NCBI RefSeq assembly: GCF_900105115.1
Contig: NZ_FNRV01000001.1
Span: 1,736,001-1,800,000 of the forward strand
DNA length: 64,000 nt
Origin: Pseudomonas mohnii
Lineage (GTDB): Bacteria; Pseudomonadota; Gammaproteobacteria; Pseudomonadales; Pseudomonadaceae
Direction: 5' to 3'
Positions 53,474 through 61,545 of this stretch are shown here, one piece after another. The notes under the pieces are model-generated. The model searched no databases. It was not told where the DNA came from and saw only the letters and a list, made by a program, of their open reading frames with translations. The position numbers and the translations under genes are program-made. Within the stretch, counting starts at the first letter, position 1, and each line of letters begins with the position of its first letter.

Positions 53474-54238
53474 TCAGCGTGTTTGGGGGCCAGTCCCAGG
53501 CCAGGACGAAAGGCCTGCTGAGTCACGACCGTGATCGCCAGCAAGTCCAGCCCCGTAGCGCGGTGGCACCTGAAAATGTGCGGCCAACACCTCGGGCAGT
53601 GCATTGAGGTCAGGGATGGATACTTGTGCGTCGTGGCCAGGCAAAGCCACAACATTACGATGCCCGCCTGTCTGCACCCTGACAGTCAATGCGCCAAGTG
53701 GATTGAGATTGACAAAATCCTTGGAGGGGTTGTCGCCGACGTAAACCATGTCGCCCCAGCTACAGCCTTCTGCCTGACGAATACGCTCGAAACAATGAGT
53801 GGAAGGCTTCGCATGGTGAATACCAAAACGATGCGTGATAAAGACTCGTCGAAACGCCGGAAACAGGCCCAGTGCGTCGACCTTGTTCTTCTGCACGATT
53901 TTGTGCCCGTCGGTGACGAGATAAAGTGGCACTCGCCCGCGAAATTGCTCAAGCACAACCCTGGCAGCGGGGAACAATTCGAGACGAGGACGATGATGCC
54001 GATAAATCTTCACGCAACCGGCCACTCGTGCCTTCGACCAGTGGCCATGTAACTCAAGCCATCGGTCAAAAACCCGACCTCGCCCTTCGCGCTCAAGCAC
54101 TTCACGCATAAATGCCAGCGAAGACTCTGCGTCCCATCCGAAGACATCCTCACCATAACGGGCAACGGCCCCGAGCCCGCTTATGACGAAGCTGGTTTCA
54201 TCATAGAGCGTATCGTCCAGGTCAAAAATAAGGATCAT
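53474..54238 (-). CDS. HAD-family phosphatase in the sugar cassette
   Basis: 254 residues. All four HAD motifs are visible: DLDDTLYDE with nucleophile Asp6 and Asp8, LVTDGHK (Thr109), Lys144 in HHAKPSTH, and VGDNPSKDF with Asp169/Asp174. The insert after motif I is helical (cap type I). It should hydrolyse a sugar phosphate or similar. The last 25 or so residues (GAGLAGDHGRDSAGLSSW) look unlike the rest and run into the gap. The start overlaps the ATP-grasp gene by 17 nt. Confidence 0.85.
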   Translation of the reverse strand: MILIFDLDDTLYDETSFVISGLGAVARYGEDVFGWDAESSLAFMREVLEREGRGRVFDRWLELHGHWSKARVAGCVKIYRHHRPRLELFPAARVVLEQFRGRVPLYLVTDGHKIVQKNKVDALGLFPAFRRVFITHRFGIHHAKPSTHCFERIRQAEGCSWGDMVYVGDNPSKDFVNLNPLGALTVRVQTGGHRNVVALPGHDAQVSIPDLNALPEVLAAHFQVPPRYGAGLAGDHGRDSAGLSSWPGTGPQTR

Positions 54239-55238
54239 GGAACACCAGATCAACGGGCAGGCGAACCAGTCTCACCTCACCTGCAGTACGCTTGAATTCA
54301 GGTACCGGCCCCTGCTCAAAGGCCTCGACGAGACTCCAATAGAGCAGATCCAGCCCAGCAGCAATGGCAGCGGTGGAGGCACCGCCAAAACGGGAATTGC
54401 ACTCAATGATGCGCATGTCGTCGTCATTAAGGAGGATCGCTTGCAACATCACCGGGCCACGCAAGCCCAGTGCTTCCAGCGCACGAACAGCTTCATGCTC
54501 AAGCGTTTCACTGCGAAAAGTGGTCGTGACCTGCGACTCGCCAGCGATCACACGGTCGCGCCTGCGCAGCAGCACTCCCGCAACTGCGCCACTACGATCT
54601 ACCCAGCCGTCGATGCTGATCTCCGGCCCCGGTACGAATGGCTGGTAAATCGGCGAATCCAGCATTTTCGCGTGACTGCGCGCGGCATCGAGTGACAAAT
54701 CAAGCCCTATGGCTTGCGCACCGGCACCGAAACGCTCCTTCACCACGTAAGGTCCGGGACCGACGGCCTCGGGCGCCGTCTCCGCCTGGATCACCGGGAG
54801 CCCGGCCTCTGCGCCGAAGTGAGCGAAAGCGAGCTTGTCGAGGCAACGTTCGACAGCGACAGTGTCAGAGACGATGACCGAGATTCCCGCTTCAGACAGC
54901 GTTGCTCTGTGGCGCGCCCAAAAGAGCAGCTCTGCATCCCGAGTGGGAAGGATCACTGCGATCCCACGCTCATGGCACCCGTTGATCAGCGCGGGCAGTT
55001 CAGCGTCGCTGAGGCGGGGCATGTTCCAGAACCCGTCAGCGACATAGCGGGCCGGCGCCTCAGGATCGAGGTCACCAGCAATGACGCGAGCATCGGGATG
55101 CACCCGCCTGGCGGCTTCCTGCATCGCGCGCAACAGGGGCGCCTTGCGTGAAGCGCTGGTGACGAGCACGTTATGGGCCCCGCGCGGCTGACTGCCCTTG
55201 ATGTATAGCGGACTGCCGTTCAACTGCCTTTTTTCCAT
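54222..55238 (-). CDS. ATP-grasp ligase in the sugar cassette
   Basis: 338 residues of the ATP-grasp superfamily, like the carbamoyl-phosphate synthase large-subunit group: a Rossmann-like start (HNVLVTSASRKAPLLRAM), a nucleotide-binding loop (VVKERFGAGAQAIGLD at 166-181), and the metal ligands Glu279 and Asn281 in IIECNSRFGGAS. Such enzymes join a carboxylate to an amine through an acyl phosphate. In this cassette the amine is probably a sugar amine, so an amide-linked amino acid or acyl group is a reasonable guess. It overlaps both neighbours by 17-19 nt. Confidence 0.82.
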   Translation of the reverse strand: MEKRQLNGSPLYIKGSQPRGAHNVLVTSASRKAPLLRAMQEAARRVHPDARVIAGDLDPEAPARYVADGFWNMPRLSDAELPALINGCHERGIAVILPTRDAELLFWARHRATLSEAGISVIVSDTVAVERCLDKLAFAHFGAEAGLPVIQAETAPEAVGPGPYVVKERFGAGAQAIGLDLSLDAARSHAKMLDSPIYQPFVPGPEISIDGWVDRSGAVAGVLLRRRDRVIAGESQVTTTFRSETLEHEAVRALEALGLRGPVMLQAILLNDDDMRIIECNSRFGGASTAAIAAGLDLLYWSLVEAFEQGPVPEFKRTAGEVRLVRLPVDLVFHDPYF

Positions 55239-55810
55239 TCGCCGGCCAGCAAGCCGTGGGTCAACGAATCCGTGGGTTTGCCATCGATCAGCACATGCTC
55301 ACGCAAACACCCTTCGTAGCAAAAACCCGAAGCCTCGAGTATCGCAATGTGACGGGTGCGGTGCGCGAACGTTTCGGTGCAGAGACGTCTCAGCCCCAGA
55401 TCCTCAAACGCCAATTGCTTCAACAAGGCCAGGAAACGCGAAAACAGGGCAGTCAAAGCGTCCGGCTTTTTTTCCAGTTCCGGGGTCAGCAAAAATGAAA
55501 CCTCGGCCCGGCGGTTAGGCCAGGAAATGTGCACCAAGCCACCGTACCCGATCAAAACGCCGTCGCTTTCGATAGCGAGCAAAATCTGCGAGGGTTCTGA
55601 GCTCTCGAGCTCTGACCAGACACGCTCAGCAAAATAACGCTTCTGTCCTTCGGCGGATATCGGTGCGGTTTGCCGCAGCACATCCATCTGTGCGTTTCGC
55701 CATTGCCGTATCGCGTCGATGTCGGACGGTTGCACGGCGCGTATATCCAGCACTCCGTCCGACAGGGACGGGCTCGGCATCACCACGTATCGAACGACGC
55801 CTGCACTCAT
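55220..55810 (-). CDS. GNAT-family acetyltransferase, candidate PseH
   Basis: 196 residues with one GNAT domain (IRAVQPSDIDAIRQWRNAQM at the N-terminus; EVSFLLTPELEKKPDALTAL; LEASGFCYEGCLREHVLIDG at the C-terminal part). The WRN start block resembles PseH, the N4-acetyltransferase of the pseudaminic acid pathway, but also RimJ-like enzymes. Its position in the cassette favours a sugar N-acyltransferase. ATG 55810 overlaps the TylF-like stop (ATGA). Confidence 0.75.
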   Translation of the reverse strand: MSAGVVRYVVMPSPSLSDGVLDIRAVQPSDIDAIRQWRNAQMDVLRQTAPISAEGQKRYFAERVWSELESSEPSQILLAIESDGVLIGYGGLVHISWPNRRAEVSFLLTPELEKKPDALTALFSRFLALLKQLAFEDLGLRRLCTETFAHRTRHIAILEASGFCYEGCLREHVLIDGKPTDSLTHGLLAGEWKKGS

Positions 55811-56559
55811 TCGATCACCAAATAAGACGTGAGCGGATTAGAGGGGTCGCGTTTGATTGCGTAACGAGACAAACCCAGGACTTCACGCACCGCGATGGTT
55901 TCACCCGGAAACTGCGGTGTATTGAGTTCATCAAAAGCCAGCACGCTGCCCTTGGTCAGATACGGCAGGATCGCCTCGAGACAGTCGTGGGTCGGCTTGT
56001 AGATATCGAAATCAAAATAGGCCAGTGCCACGATGGTTTCGGGATGTTCCTTCAGATAATCCGGTAGCGTCATCGTGGCATCCCCCTTGACCAGTTCGTG
56101 CTTTTTCTTGTGGGGGATGGGCGCGTTTTGTGTGTGAAAATCCAGAATGCCTTCGAGCTCCTCACTCCAGTTTTCTACGACCCCATAGTCTCCTGCCTGA
56201 ACACCGCCCCCATCTTGCGGCGCGACCGAAGGAAACCCGTCAAAGGTATCGAAACCGATGATCTTGCGGTTGTAATTGAATGGCTCGTGTATCCCTCTCA
56301 ACGTAGAGAACAAGGCCATGTTCTGCCCCCAACGCACGCCAAACTCCATGATGGTGCCGTGAACGGGAACGATCATCTGGTAAAGCATCTGCATGAAGTT
56401 GATCCGCGACAAGGTCTGTCGTGTGAGATACAAACCGATGTTGTCCAGCAACTCGCCATCGGGTATCCGGGAGGCGCGAAGCCGGTCCACGAGAATCTGT
56501 TTGCGGTCAGTCTCGGACTGCGTCGAGCCGACCAGTGTTCGTATGGATTTGTCTGTCAT
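55807..56559 (-). CDS. TylF/MycF-like SAM-dependent methyltransferase
   Basis: 250 residues with a class I SAM fold close to the macrocin-O-methyltransferase group: the SAM loop TIMEFGVRWGQN at about 69-80, the second strand IIGFDTFDGFPSV, and LAYFDFDIYKPTHDCLE with the metal-type Asp cluster. It should methylate a sugar hydroxyl. It starts 11 nt after the other methyltransferase, and its stop overlaps the GNAT gene. The substrate is not known. Confidence 0.75.
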   Translation of the reverse strand: MTDKSIRTLVGSTQSETDRKQILVDRLRASRIPDGELLDNIGLYLTRQTLSRINFMQMLYQMIVPVHGTIMEFGVRWGQNMALFSTLRGIHEPFNYNRKIIGFDTFDGFPSVAPQDGGGVQAGDYGVVENWSEELEGILDFHTQNAPIPHKKKHELVKGDATMTLPDYLKEHPETIVALAYFDFDIYKPTHDCLEAILPYLTKGSVLAFDELNTPQFPGETIAVREVLGLSRYAIKRDPSNPLTSYLVIE

Positions 56560-56570
56560 GTATTGACTCC

Positions 56571-57455
56571 TCAGGGTTTCGGTCTAAAGAACCCGGTCAG
56601 GTTGCGACCGAACCCCACATCAGCGAGTGCAGCATAAAAGCGGTTGGATGCTTCGATACCCGCCTGTCCTATCAGTCTTTCGAGCATTAACCGGGCCCTG
56701 TGGGCTACTGGCCCCTGAGCACGATCAGCGACATAGTTCGATCCTTCATGGGCAAGAAAAAGGTCGATTGGAAAGTCGCCCTGTATCGCCAGACAATCCC
56801 ACCCCGTTTCCTCAGCCGTTCGGCGCAGGGTGTCAGCCGTGAAGTACGACATATGATCGGGCGTGGCGATCCAGAACCGATCAGGTATCGCGCCCGTCGC
56901 GAACAGCGCCTCTTGATAGGCCGAGCCATCGTTTGGAACGGTGACGACCAGAAGTCCACCCGGGGCCACTAAACGGCGCAGTGATTGCAGCAGGCTTACA
57001 GGGTCCAGAACATGCTCCAGCACGTTACCCAGCCAGACCAGATCGTGCTGTTTTTTCGCCGAGATACGGGCTTCGAGCAATTCGAAGACATCACCCTGTT
57101 CGACATGGTGGGCGTAGTCAGGATTGATCTGCTGCACGCCGGCACGGCTGTAATCGATACCTTCAACCTGCCAACCGATCTGCTCGAAGAACTTGAGTAC
57201 GAAGCCTTCACCGCAGCCCACGTCAAGCAGGCTACCCGGCCGATCATGACTCAAGAGCGCGCGAGCCTGGCCATACCGTTGCGCGATTCGAAGCGCTATG
57301 ACCTCTAGCTCTTCCTCAGCGTAGGATTTTCGATAACCACTGGCCTCGTTCTGGAAGTAGGTTTGCGCATAATAATCGCTCAAGGCCTCTGGCGTGGGGC
57401 GATCAACCACTTCCAGAAAGCCGAACGGATGGCGGCGTAAGCGGGGATCATTCAT
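56571..57455 (-). CDS. Class I SAM-dependent methyltransferase
   Basis: 294 residues. Motif I LLDVGCGEGFV at 77-87, then IDYSRAGVQ, the post-motif DLVWLGNVLEHVLDP and VVTVPNDGS, the usual order of methyltransferase type 11/12 domains. The C-terminal third has no clear motif. The start overlaps the pseF stop (ATGA), so it belongs to the same message. Target probably a sugar O- or N-group of the flagellin glycan. Confidence 0.8.
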   Translation of the reverse strand: MNDPRLRRHPFGFLEVVDRPTPEALSDYYAQTYFQNEASGYRKSYAEEELEVIALRIAQRYGQARALLSHDRPGSLLDVGCGEGFVLKFFEQIGWQVEGIDYSRAGVQQINPDYAHHVEQGDVFELLEARISAKKQHDLVWLGNVLEHVLDPVSLLQSLRRLVAPGGLLVVTVPNDGSAYQEALFATGAIPDRFWIATPDHMSYFTADTLRRTAEETGWDCLAIQGDFPIDLFLAHEGSNYVADRAQGPVAHRARLMLERLIGQAGIEASNRFYAALADVGFGRNLTGFFRPKP

Positions 57456-58153
57456 CCAAACATCCTTTCATGCTTCAGCTCGGCAAGCCCCCAGTCTTCC
57501 TCGGTATCGATGTCCTGCACCTGCATCGCCGGCAACACAATCGAGCCAGTGTCCGGGCCCATCAACACGTGGTCGCGCAGAAATGCTTCGGTGCGAAACC
57601 AGTACCACTGCCCGGCATCGTGATAGGCAACCGGAAGATCCTGTGACCGCGCATTGAGGTTTTCAGGGAAGTTCAAGGTGATGCGACCATCCTCCTCACG
57701 CTGAAGCGATCGCCAGATTGGATAAGAAAAACCAGTGACGGGCATGATGACGTTAAAGCGGCTTCCAAGCAGCCGTTCGCGTCCGTCGGCGAGGTCACAG
57801 GGGCGCACGAAAGGCGCGGTCGGGTAGAGACAGCAGGCAAGATCGAAGTGCACGCCCGTTTGCGCGTACTGACCTAACACCTCGAGGAGAACTTGCGACG
57901 TTGTGGCGTGGTCATTTGCGGCGGCAGCTGATCGCAGGAATGGCACCTCGGCACCCCAGGTACGCGCAATGTCTGCAATTTCCGGGTCGTCCGTGCTGAC
58001 CATGACTGTGTCAAAGGCACCGCTGGCGAGTGCCGCTTCGATCGACCAGGCAATCATGGGGCGACCACGGAAGGCGCGAATGTTCTTGCGAGGGATTCGC
58101 TTGCTGCCTCCCCGGGCAGGAATGATCGCGACGGCAGTCGGCGTGTCGGTCAT
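57452..58153 (-). CDS. pseF: CMP-pseudaminic acid cytidylyltransferase PseF
   Basis: Activates pseudaminic acid with CTP, giving CMP-Pse, the donor for Maf. 233 residues. The nucleotide loop AIIPARGGSKRIPRKNIRAF is at 9-28, VSTDDPEIADIARTWGAEVP follows, and the Asp pair is in MQVDIDTEEDW-like end sequence (QVQDIDTEEDWGLAEL). It starts with ATGA overlap after pseI. CMP-Neu5Ac or CMP-Leg synthetases are the alternatives; PseB and PseI nearby favour Pse. Confidence 0.88.
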   Translation of the reverse strand: MTDTPTAVAIIPARGGSKRIPRKNIRAFRGRPMIAWSIEAALASGAFDTVMVSTDDPEIADIARTWGAEVPFLRSAAAANDHATTSQVLLEVLGQYAQTGVHFDLACCLYPTAPFVRPCDLADGRERLLGSRFNVIMPVTGFSYPIWRSLQREEDGRITLNFPENLNARSQDLPVAYHDAGQWYWFRTEAFLRDHVLMGPDTGSIVLPAMQVQDIDTEEDWGLAELKHERMFG

Positions 58154-59259
58154 GAATCGATCCCTCCTTCGACCATCGAGACATCCAGAGGCTCGCCAAA
58201 CGCCAGTTCACGCGTTGCCCTGCGCCCGAGCACGGTATCAAGAAACTTGGGCTTGAGCCCATTACCGGGACGGATAGAGCGCACGTTCGCCTCCGTCAGT
58301 AACTCGCCCTTGGCGACAGGTGCCACGACATAGAGTGAACGGCGATTCTTCAGGACAATTTCTTCCGATCGCGTGGGCTCGAATGCCGGGGAACCGATCG
58401 CGACTTGAGCGATACGTGCTGTGGTCACGAGTTCGGCAAGCTCTGCGGGCTCCAGCGAGAAGGCACTGTCGACCCCACCCTCGGCGCGAGCCAGCGTGAA
58501 ATGTTTTTCAATGACCGCAGCGCCCAACCCTACTGCAAGTGCAGATACGACCGTTCCCAACGTGTGGTCAGAAAGGCCGCTCACAACATCGAAACGCTGG
58601 GCAATCTCGGCGATCGTTGCAAGGTTTGCCTCTTCTGGCGGCGCTGGATAGGCTGCCGTGCAATGCAGCACGACAATTTCTGTTGCCCCTGCCCCACGTG
58701 CCGCTTCAACGGCCTCGCCAATTTCTTCAAGTGTCGCCATACCGGTGGACATAATGATGGGCTTGCCCGTCCTGGCCACCTTGCGAATGAGGGGCAAGTC
58801 GATCAACTCAGGTGATGCGATCTTGTAAGCGGGTGCTCCCAGGTTTTCGAGGAAATCCACCGCCGTGGCGTCAAAGGGGGATGAAAATACGGCGATCCCG
58901 ATCTTGCGGCCGTGCTCGAAGATTGCCTCATGCCACTCCCAGGGCGTGTGTGCTTCCTCATAGAGTTCATAGAGGCGGCGGCCATCCCACAGACCGCCCT
59001 TAACCATGAACTCCGCACCGCAGTGATCTATCGTGATGGTGTCTGCGCGGTACGTCTGTATTTTTACCGCATCGGCGCCAGCCTGTTTGGCGGCCTCAAT
59101 GATGCGCAAAGCACGGTTGATGTCACCGTTGTGATTACCCGACATCTCGGCAACGATGTAAGGCGGTTCGCCTGGACCGATGCGACGCCCGGCGATGCTG
59201 ACAAACGATTGCCGATCGCTTTGCGTCAGCTCTCCCCGTGCTGCGTACTGCCGTTTCAC
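58150..59259 (-). CDS. pseI: Pseudaminic acid synthase PseI
   Basis: Condenses 2,4-diacetamido-2,4,6-trideoxy-L-altrose with phosphoenolpyruvate. 369 residues of the NeuB family: a TIM-barrel domain (about 15-285; PYIVAEMSGNHNGDINRAL, KIQTYRADTITIDHCG, GGLWDGRRLYELYEEAHTPW, IEKHFTLAR) and a C-terminal SAF domain (about 300-369). The segment around WDGRRLYELY is typical of PseI rather than NeuB. The gap before it (95 nt to pseC) is the only break in the otherwise overlapping block. Confidence 0.9.
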   Translation of the reverse strand: MKRQYAARGELTQSDRQSFVSIAGRRIGPGEPPYIVAEMSGNHNGDINRALRIIEAAKQAGADAVKIQTYRADTITIDHCGAEFMVKGGLWDGRRLYELYEEAHTPWEWHEAIFEHGRKIGIAVFSSPFDATAVDFLENLGAPAYKIASPELIDLPLIRKVARTGKPIIMSTGMATLEEIGEAVEAARGAGATEIVVLHCTAAYPAPPEEANLATIAEIAQRFDVVSGLSDHTLGTVVSALAVGLGAAVIEKHFTLARAEGGVDSAFSLEPAELAELVTTARIAQVAIGSPAFEPTRSEEIVLKNRRSLYVVAPVAKGELLTEANVRSIRPGNGLKPKFLDTVLGRRATRELAFGEPLDVSMVEGGIDS

Positions 59260-59354
59260 AAAGCCACCCCAGAAGTGTTGATTATCAAAAAAGTATTCCG
59301 GATTTGATTGCTGCCACTGCGATCAGGAATGATTGCGACGTTGCTCAAGTGTTT

Positions 59355-60518
59355 CTACGCCTCAAGAACCAACCGTCGAAGTTGCTCGACCACGTAGCCC
59401 TGCTGTTCATCGCTCAACAAAGGAAACAACGGCAGGCTGATGGCCTCGGCGTAGTAACGTTCGGCCTGCGGGAAGTCACCTTCGAGGAAACCCAGGTCTC
59501 GATAGTACGGCTGCAAATGCACCGGGATGTAATGCAGATTTACCCCCACCCCGGCGGCCCGCAACCCTTCGAACACCTGTCGATGGCTGAGCTTGATTCG
59601 GTCGAGCTGCAGACGCACCACGTACAGATGCCACGCTGATTCAGCGTCTGCTTGTGCACCGGGCAATGTCAGCGGCAGGTCCGCCAGCAACCGGTCATAA
59701 CGTGCAGCCAGCTCACGCCGACGCGCGACGAACGCATCAAGCTTGCCCAACTGCGACAACCCCAGGGCAGCTTGCAGATCGGTGATGCGATAGTTGAATC
59801 CCAGCTCCACCTGTTGGTAGTACCAGGGGCCGTGGCTGGGCTCTGTCATCTGCGCGGGATCCCGGGTCATACCGTGGCTACGCAAGCGTTGCAGGCGCTC
59901 AGCGAGGTCCGGGCGGTTGGTCAGGACCATCCCGCCTTCGGCGCTGGTGATGATCTTCACCGGATGGAAACTGAACACCGTCATCGCCGCAAACTCACCG
60001 CAACCTACCGGACGACCGGCATAGGACGCTCCGACCGCGTGGGACGCATCTTCGATGACCGTAAAGCCATAACGCTCGGCCAGTTCGGCGATGCGGCGCA
60101 TGTCACAGCTCTGCCCGGAGAACGCCACGGCCACCAGCACTTTGGGCAGCGTACCGTCCTGCTCGGCCTGATCGAGTTTCACTTCGAGGGCGAAGGCATC
60201 GAGGTTCCAGGTCAGCGGATCGATGTCCACGAAATCGACGTCGGCGCCGCAGTAACGGCCGCAGTTGGCCGAGGCCAGAAAGGTGTTGGGCGTCGTCCAT
60301 AAACGATCACCCGGCCCGAGCCCGGCCGCCAGACAGGCAATGTGCAGCGCCGCCGTGGCGTTGCACACCGCCACCGCGTAATCGGCCTGGCAGCGTTCGG
60401 CCATCGCCCGTTCGAAGCGCTCGATGGTCGGGCCCTGGGTCAGCCAGTCGGACTGCAACACCTCGACCACTGCGTCGATGTCCGCCTGATCAAGGCTTTG
60501 CCGACCATACGGAATCAT
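59355..60518 (-). CDS. pseC: UDP-4-keto-sugar aminotransferase PseC
   Basis: PLP-dependent transaminase that adds the C4 amine to the PseB product. 387 residues of the DegT/DnrJ/EryC1/StrS family. Lys188 in FSFHPVKIITSAEGG is the Schiff base site. GNATAALHIA-type segment VCNATAALHIACL and VIEDASHAVGASYAG are the family blocks. The start overlaps the pseB stop by 4 nt. Confidence 0.9.
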   Translation of the reverse strand: MIPYGRQSLDQADIDAVVEVLQSDWLTQGPTIERFERAMAERCQADYAVAVCNATAALHIACLAAGLGPGDRLWTTPNTFLASANCGRYCGADVDFVDIDPLTWNLDAFALEVKLDQAEQDGTLPKVLVAVAFSGQSCDMRRIAELAERYGFTVIEDASHAVGASYAGRPVGCGEFAAMTVFSFHPVKIITSAEGGMVLTNRPDLAERLQRLRSHGMTRDPAQMTEPSHGPWYYQQVELGFNYRITDLQAALGLSQLGKLDAFVARRRELAARYDRLLADLPLTLPGAQADAESAWHLYVVRLQLDRIKLSHRQVFEGLRAAGVGVNLHYIPVHLQPYYRDLGFLEGDFPQAERYYAEAISLPLFPLLSDEQQGYVVEQLRRLVLEA

Positions 60519-61516
60519 GCCGACAGCTTCGCGTGCAGGTCGGCGATCTGCCCGACCGACAGGTAATGCGGGTTGGTGTCGGAACGGTATTCGAAGTCTT
60601 CGCTCACCGGGTAGCCGCGCTCGCCGAGTTTGTCGACGGCGAAATCGACATCGACACTCGTGAAGCGAATCGAAGGCTGGATGGTGTAGTGGTCCTTGAA
60701 CTCCAGCGTCATCCGCGCATCGTCCAGCGGCACCATCAACTCATGGAGTTTTTCCCCCGGACGAATCCCGACGTTTTTGTGCGGCAGGTGCTCGGCCATG
60801 CCCAAGGCCAGATCGACGATGCGGATCGACGGGATCTTCGGCACGAACACTTCGCCGCCATGCATCCGCGCAAAGCTGTCGAGGACGAACTGCACGCCGT
60901 GATCAAGCGTGATCCAGAACCGGGTCATGCGCTCATCAGTGATTGGCAGCTCTTTGGCGCCCTCGTTGATCAGCTTGCTGAAGAACGGCACCACCGACCC
61001 ACGCGAGCCGGCCACATTACCGTAGCGAACCACGGAAAAACGCGTCTGTTGCTCACCGGCGATGTTGTTGGCGGCGACAAACAGTTTGTCCGACAGCAAC
61101 TTGGTTGCGCCGTACAGGTTGATCGGGCTCGCCGCCTTGTCGGTGGACAGCGCCACGACTTTCTTCACGCCGTTGTCGATGGCCGCGGCGATGATGTTCT
61201 CCGCGCCATTGACGTTGGTGCGAATGCATTCGGTCGGGTTGTACTCCGCCGCCGGCACCTGCTTGAGCGCCGCCGCGTGCACCACGTAGTCGATGCCGCG
61301 CATCGCCTGACGCATACGCTCGGCATCGCGCACGTCACCGAGAAAGTAACGCATGCATGGCGCATTGAACGTTTGCTGCATTTCGTACTGTTTGAGCTCA
61401 TCCCGGGAGAACACCACCACGCGCTTGGGCTGATATTGCTCCAGCAAGCGACGGATGAAGTTGCGACCGAACGAGCCGGTGCCGCCCGAGATGAAAATCG
61501 ATTTACCGTTGAACAT
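60515..61516 (-). CDS. pseB: UDP-GlcNAc 4,6-dehydratase (5-inverting) PseB
   Basis: First step of pseudaminic acid synthesis: removes water from UDP-GlcNAc and inverts C5. 333 residues, short-chain dehydrogenase fold: NADP loop FISGGTGSFG at 8-17, the active-site block STDKA (Asp126, Lys127) and YGATK (Tyr135, Lys139). The inverting class is indicated by the length and by AALKQVPAAEYNPTECIRTN. It is the first gene of pseBC and follows the glycosyltransferase by 29 nt. Confidence 0.92.
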   Translation of the reverse strand: MFNGKSIFISGGTGSFGRNFIRRLLEQYQPKRVVVFSRDELKQYEMQQTFNAPCMRYFLGDVRDAERMRQAMRGIDYVVHAAALKQVPAAEYNPTECIRTNVNGAENIIAAAIDNGVKKVVALSTDKAASPINLYGATKLLSDKLFVAANNIAGEQQTRFSVVRYGNVAGSRGSVVPFFSKLINEGAKELPITDERMTRFWITLDHGVQFVLDSFARMHGGEVFVPKIPSIRIVDLALGMAEHLPHKNVGIRPGEKLHELMVPLDDARMTLEFKDHYTIQPSIRFTSVDVDFAVDKLGERGYPVSEDFEYRSDTNPHYLSVGQIADLHAKLSA

Positions 61517-61545
61517 GTCTTGAGTCCTGTTTCCCGTGCGTCGGC

